Below, piece after piece: positions 61,043 to 64,000 of a stretch of 64,000 bases of DNA. The notes under the pieces are model-generated. The model was not told the origin of the DNA. It was given only the letters and a program-made list of their open reading frames with translations, and made no database searches. Position 1 is the stretch's first letter; each line of letters begins with the position of its first letter. The DNA is taken from assembly GCF_900104655.1 (NCBI RefSeq), contig NZ_FNWD01000002.1, forward strand, positions 2,030,246 to 2,094,245, read 5' to 3'. The stretch is from Millionella massiliensis. GTDB lineage: Bacteria > Bacteroidota > Bacteroidia > Bacteroidales > Rikenellaceae. Made by a program: the position numbers and the translations under genes.

Positions 61043-63874
61043 TTAAAGTTCGGTTTTGGTCAGGATCGAGACGCTGCCGTTCAGACCCACGGCCGAACCG
61101 GCGCTGCCGTTGAGCAGGACGCGCAGTTCACACGGCCCCTCGACTTCGGGCAGGTCGACCCGCAGGTCGGCGGCATCGGCCTTCTCCTTGGTGGCGATGC
61201 GGGTGCCGTTCAGCCAGATTTCGGCCGCTCCGGTCAGCTGTTTGAACTCGATGACGCCACCCTTCTGGCGGTGTACCTGATGCGGGGTGAAGGTGGTGCG
61301 CAGGATGATGTAGCCGTTCTGGTCGAGTTTCACCGGTTCGTTGTTGGCCAGCGGTTCCCAACTGTTCATGTCGTTGTCGGCCACTTTCTGGTTGACGTCG
61401 GGACGGTCGGCCGACAGCGGCGAGACGTTCCATTTGTTGAGCATCAGCGGGGTGTAGGCTTCGGCTACGAACGGGGGCAGCGGGGTCTCGGTCACTTCGA
61501 ACTCCAGCGTGGCGGGTTCGAGGCCGGGGGCGCTGGCCGTGAGGGTCACGGTGCCGGCCGTCTCGTCGCTCTGCAGGATCACCTGGGCCAGACCGTTGAA
61601 GAGACTGCGGCGGTTCCCCTTTTCGGGTTCGTGGCAGTTGGGGTCGCCGTTGCCCAGACCGATGATGCGGGCCGGACCTTCAAGGGCGAATTCGACCATT
61701 TGGTTGGCGGTCGGGATGGGGCGTCCCTTGGCGTCGAGTACTTCGACCGTCACGGGCATGGCGTCCTTGCCGTTGCCGGCCAGTGTCGGGCGGTAAGGAG
61801 TGAGGCGCAGACGTTTGGCCTCTCCGGTGGTTTCGACCACGGCGCGCGATACCTCCTTGCCGTCCTTATATCCGATGGCCTCCAGACGGCCCGGCTTGTA
61901 GGGTACCTGCCAGGTGTTCATCTCGAACGAGTCGACCGTCTGTTCGGAGATCAGTTTGCCGTTGAGGCGGAGTTTGACTTTGTCGGCGTTGCTCATGACC
62001 ATCACCTGGATGGGGCGGCCGATCGAGTCTTCGGGCCAGTTCCAGTGCGGGATCAGCTCCAGGATGGGTTTGTCGTCGATCCACTGGGCCTGGTGGATGT
62101 AGTAGGCCGATTTGGGGAAACCGCACAGGTCCATGATACCGAAGAACGAGCTGACCGAAGGCCAGCCGAAGGGGGTCGGTTCGCCGTGGTAGTCGAAGCC
62201 GGTCCAGTAGAAGCAGCCGGCCATCCAGGGACGTTCGGCCACGGCTTTCCAGGCGCTGCGGTGGGTGGCGCCCCAGCCGGTGCAGTGGGTGTCGTACGAG
62301 CCGAGGATGTGGCGGTCGTAGTCGGTCACATATTCGCCGCGTACCATCAGTGCCGAACCGTCTTCGGAACTGGTCAGCGGCAGGGTGGGATTCGATTTGT
62401 GGAAGGGATCGTAGCTGCCGATCTGGTAGTTGAAGCCGCCCACGTCGACGGCCTGCGATACGTTGTGTTCAGAGAAGAAGCCTCCGTTCATGGCGGCGGT
62501 CACCGGGCGGGTCGTGTCGAGTCGTTTGACCACGTCCGACATGCGGCGAACCATCTCGTAGCCGTTTTCGGTCCCCTGCATCGGCTCTTCGTTGAAGACC
62601 GACCACAGGATCACGCTCGGACGGTTGCGGTCGCGGCGCACGAGCCACTCCAGCTGGCGCACGTATTCGGGCGAGGTGTTGAACAGACGGTTCTCGTCGA
62701 GTACCATGATCCCCATGCTGTCGCAGGCGTCCATGAACTCTTTGGCCGTGGGGTTGTGGGCGGCGCGGTAGGCGTTGACGCCCATCTCTTTCAGCTTGCG
62801 GAGGCGGAACTCCCACATGGCGTCGGGAACGGCCACCCCTACGCCGGCATGGTCCTGGTGGTTGCAGACCCCTTTGATCTTGACGTTCTTGCCGTTCAGC
62901 CAGAAACCGGTGCTGCTGTCGAACCGGATGGTGCGGAACCCGCAGCGGGTTACCTGTTCGTCGGTCACCTTGCCGCCTGCTTTGACGGTGGTGCGCACGG
63001 TGTAGAGGTGCGGCGTCTCGGGCGACCAGAGGGCCGGATCGCTGACCGGAATGGTCATCCGGGCGGTCGCTTCGCGCAGGGCCAGTACGCTGACGGGCTG
63101 CTGCTGCGTGGCGACGGTTTCGCCCGTGGGCGAGAGCAGGGTCACTTCGACGTTGCCGTCGGCCTGCTCCTTGCCGGAGTTGTAGAGCGATACTTCGACG
63201 GGAATCTCCCACTCGGTGCCGCTCTTATTGACCGGGTTGGCATAGACGCCGTCCGTGGTGATGTGCAGGGGCGAACGTTTGACCAGCCAGGTGTGGCGGT
63301 AGATGCCGGCTCCTTCGTACCACCACCCTTCCTGGGCGTCAGCGTCGACGCGCACGGCGATGGTGTTGACGTTATCGCCGTAGGTGGCGTAGGGGGTGAT
63401 GTCGATGTACATCGAGGTGTAGCCGCACCAGTTACGGTGCAGCACGGTACCGTTCACCCAGATGGTAGCGTGGGTGGCGATCCCGTCGAGCTGGATCTCG
63501 AGGTGTTTGCCCTTGTCTTCGGGGGCGAGCTTGAATTTGCGGCGGTACCATCCGATGCCGCGTTTGTAGTACCCCTGTGAGAGGTTGGCGTCGGGATCGA
63601 CCGTGCCTTCGATGGCCCAGTCGTGGGGCAGATCGACGATCCGCCAGTCGGAGTCGTCGTAGTCGGGGGCTGCGGCGCCGCTCACACAGCCGGCTTTGGC
63701 GTTGCGATAGGTGGCGTTGTGGCCTTTGATGACGGGGTAGGGAATGTCGCCCAGGTGGAAACTCCACCCTTTGTCGAGCGAAAGCACTTCGCGGGGCGAA
63801 TCGCTCTGTTGGGCATGGGTCCACTGGAGGGTGCCGGCAAAGAGCACGGCAAGCAGCATGCGGATGATTTTCAT
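61043..63874 (-). CDS. Glycoside hydrolase family 2, beta-galactosidase-like
   Basis: This 943-aa exported enzyme (signal to T-H-A-Q22) removes terminal beta-linked galactose or a similar sugar. It has the GH2 order: jelly-roll sugar-binding domain (35-205), Ig domain (205-310), TIM barrel (310-620) and two or more C-terminal beta domains including a DUF4982/Ig-like part (620-800) and a second jelly-roll (820-943). The acid/base is Glu429 in F-N-E-E-P, and the probable nucleophile is Glu504 in S-S-E-D-G-S-A. It precedes GH110 in the same unit. Beta-glucuronidase or mannosidase activity is possible within the family. Confidence 0.9.
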   Translation of the reverse strand: MKIIRMLLAVLFAGTLQWTHAQQSDSPREVLSLDKGWSFHLGDIPYPVIKGHNATYRNAKAGCVSGAAAPDYDDSDWRIVDLPHDWAIEGTVDPDANLSQGYYKRGIGWYRRKFKLAPEDKGKHLEIQLDGIATHATIWVNGTVLHRNWCGYTSMYIDITPYATYGDNVNTIAVRVDADAQEGWWYEGAGIYRHTWLVKRSPLHITTDGVYANPVNKSGTEWEIPVEVSLYNSGKEQADGNVEVTLLSPTGETVATQQQPVSVLALREATARMTIPVSDPALWSPETPHLYTVRTTVKAGGKVTDEQVTRCGFRTIRFDSSTGFWLNGKNVKIKGVCNHQDHAGVGVAVPDAMWEFRLRKLKEMGVNAYRAAHNPTAKEFMDACDSMGIMVLDENRLFNTSPEYVRQLEWLVRRDRNRPSVILWSVFNEEPMQGTENGYEMVRRMSDVVKRLDTTRPVTAAMNGGFFSEHNVSQAVDVGGFNYQIGSYDPFHKSNPTLPLTSSEDGSALMVRGEYVTDYDRHILGSYDTHCTGWGATHRSAWKAVAERPWMAGCFYWTGFDYHGEPTPFGWPSVSSFFGIMDLCGFPKSAYYIHQAQWIDDKPILELIPHWNWPEDSIGRPIQVMVMSNADKVKLRLNGKLISEQTVDSFEMNTWQVPYKPGRLEAIGYKDGKEVSRAVVETTGEAKRLRLTPYRPTLAGNGKDAMPVTVEVLDAKGRPIPTANQMVEFALEGPARIIGLGNGDPNCHEPEKGNRRSLFNGLAQVILQSDETAGTVTLTASAPGLEPATLEFEVTETPLPPFVAEAYTPLMLNKWNVSPLSADRPDVNQKVADNDMNSWEPLANNEPVKLDQNGYIILRTTFTPHQVHRQKGGVIEFKQLTGAAEIWLNGTRIATKEKADAADLRVDLPEVEGPCELRVLLNGSAGSAVGLNGSVSILTKTEL

Positions 63875-63914
63875 GTCTGTTGAGTAAGGGTTTTGGGGTT
63901 TTTGTTGATCGGTG

Positions 63915-64000
63915 TTAGAATTTGTTGACGGCTGTTTCGCGTCCGTTCCGGTAGAGCTTGACGCTCAGCAGCGAGGGGTCTTCGAGCGGGTTTTCGCCGG
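63915..64000 (-). CDS. C-terminal end of an unidentified gene running out of the window
   Basis: On the minus strand a frame open from the window edge ends at TAA (63915-63917). The last residues read G-E-N-P-L-E-D-P-S-L-L-S-V-K-L-Y-R-N-G-R-E-T-A-V-N-K-F. The piece is too short to identify. Its stop lies 40 bp upstream of the GH2 start, so it is probably the preceding gene of the same unit. Confidence 0.6.
   Translation of the reverse strand, partial: GENPLEDPSLLSVKLYRNGRETAVNKF

Noticed and set aside
60896..63580. An 894-codon open frame antisense to the GH2 and GH110 genes
   Set aside because: It runs across two well-supported genes and their gap, and is low-complexity Gly/Val/Asp-rich, typical of a codon shadow.
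1..64000. CRISPR array, prophage, insertion sequence or integrase
   Set aside because: No regularly spaced direct repeats, no transposase/integrase motifs and no phage structural genes were seen in the window.

Overview
The window looks like chromosomal DNA of a GC-rich gut Bacteroidota, most like Alistipes/Rikenellaceae. The evidence is the recurrent Bacteroidota promoter (-33 TTTG, about 20 nt, -7 TAnnTTTG), lipoproteins with a short signal and Cys, the ExbB-X-ExbD-ExbD and flavodoxin-DUF2023 modules, a three-subunit b-type fumarate reductase/succinate dehydrogenase, an S46 dipeptidyl-peptidase, and a dense block of exported glycoside hydrolases. The genus is inference from gene content; no rRNA is present.

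Region 1 (1-34 kb) is mostly housekeeping and envelope genes. It holds the end of a 6-bladed beta-propeller protein, frdCAB/sdhCAB (1495-5146) with a consensus promoter and a structured 242-bp gap before the iron-sulfur subunit, two M43 metalloprotease lipoproteins, a large exported glycosidase-like protein, type I asparaginase, tRNA-Ser(GGA), a TonB-energising ExbB/ExbD operon, purD diverging from a DPP7-type S46 peptidase, deoC, an NhaC antiporter and a DUF4595-like lipoprotein. A TolC-adaptor-ABC-permease export operon follows, then a LytS/LytTR two-component system, tRNA-Thr(CGT), an M48 protease and a flavodoxin overlapping a DUF2023 gene.

Region 2 (34.5-64 kb) is almost wholly carbohydrate degradation. 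A minus-strand group (GH3 at 41.4 kb, then two tandem near-identical 741-aa exported proteins) diverges from a plus-strand group (a TIM-barrel GH67-like enzyme, a GH95-like enzyme, a GH141-like beta-helix protein, then a separate GH43 + discoidin + Fn3 enzyme). That group converges on a long minus-strand group. Its first unit is GH2 then GH110. Its second is led by a degenerate-Nudix NrtR/AraR-type regulator, then GH3, GH97-like, a second GH141-like beta-helix and a GH43/117-like propeller. Nearly all have signal peptides. No SusC/SusD pair, ECF sigma/anti-sigma pair or hybrid two-component sensor lies inside the window, so uptake and primary sensing genes must be elsewhere or just past 64 kb. 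The families suggest a branched, galactose-rich heteropolysaccharide carrying fucose/L-galactose, pentose and perhaps uronic acid, but the substrate is not proven by sequence.

No CRISPR array, prophage, transposase or integrase was found. The features most worth follow-up are the mosaic tandem paralogs, the structured intergenic spacers in the frd and GH operons, and the Nudix regulator with a palindrome over its own promoter.
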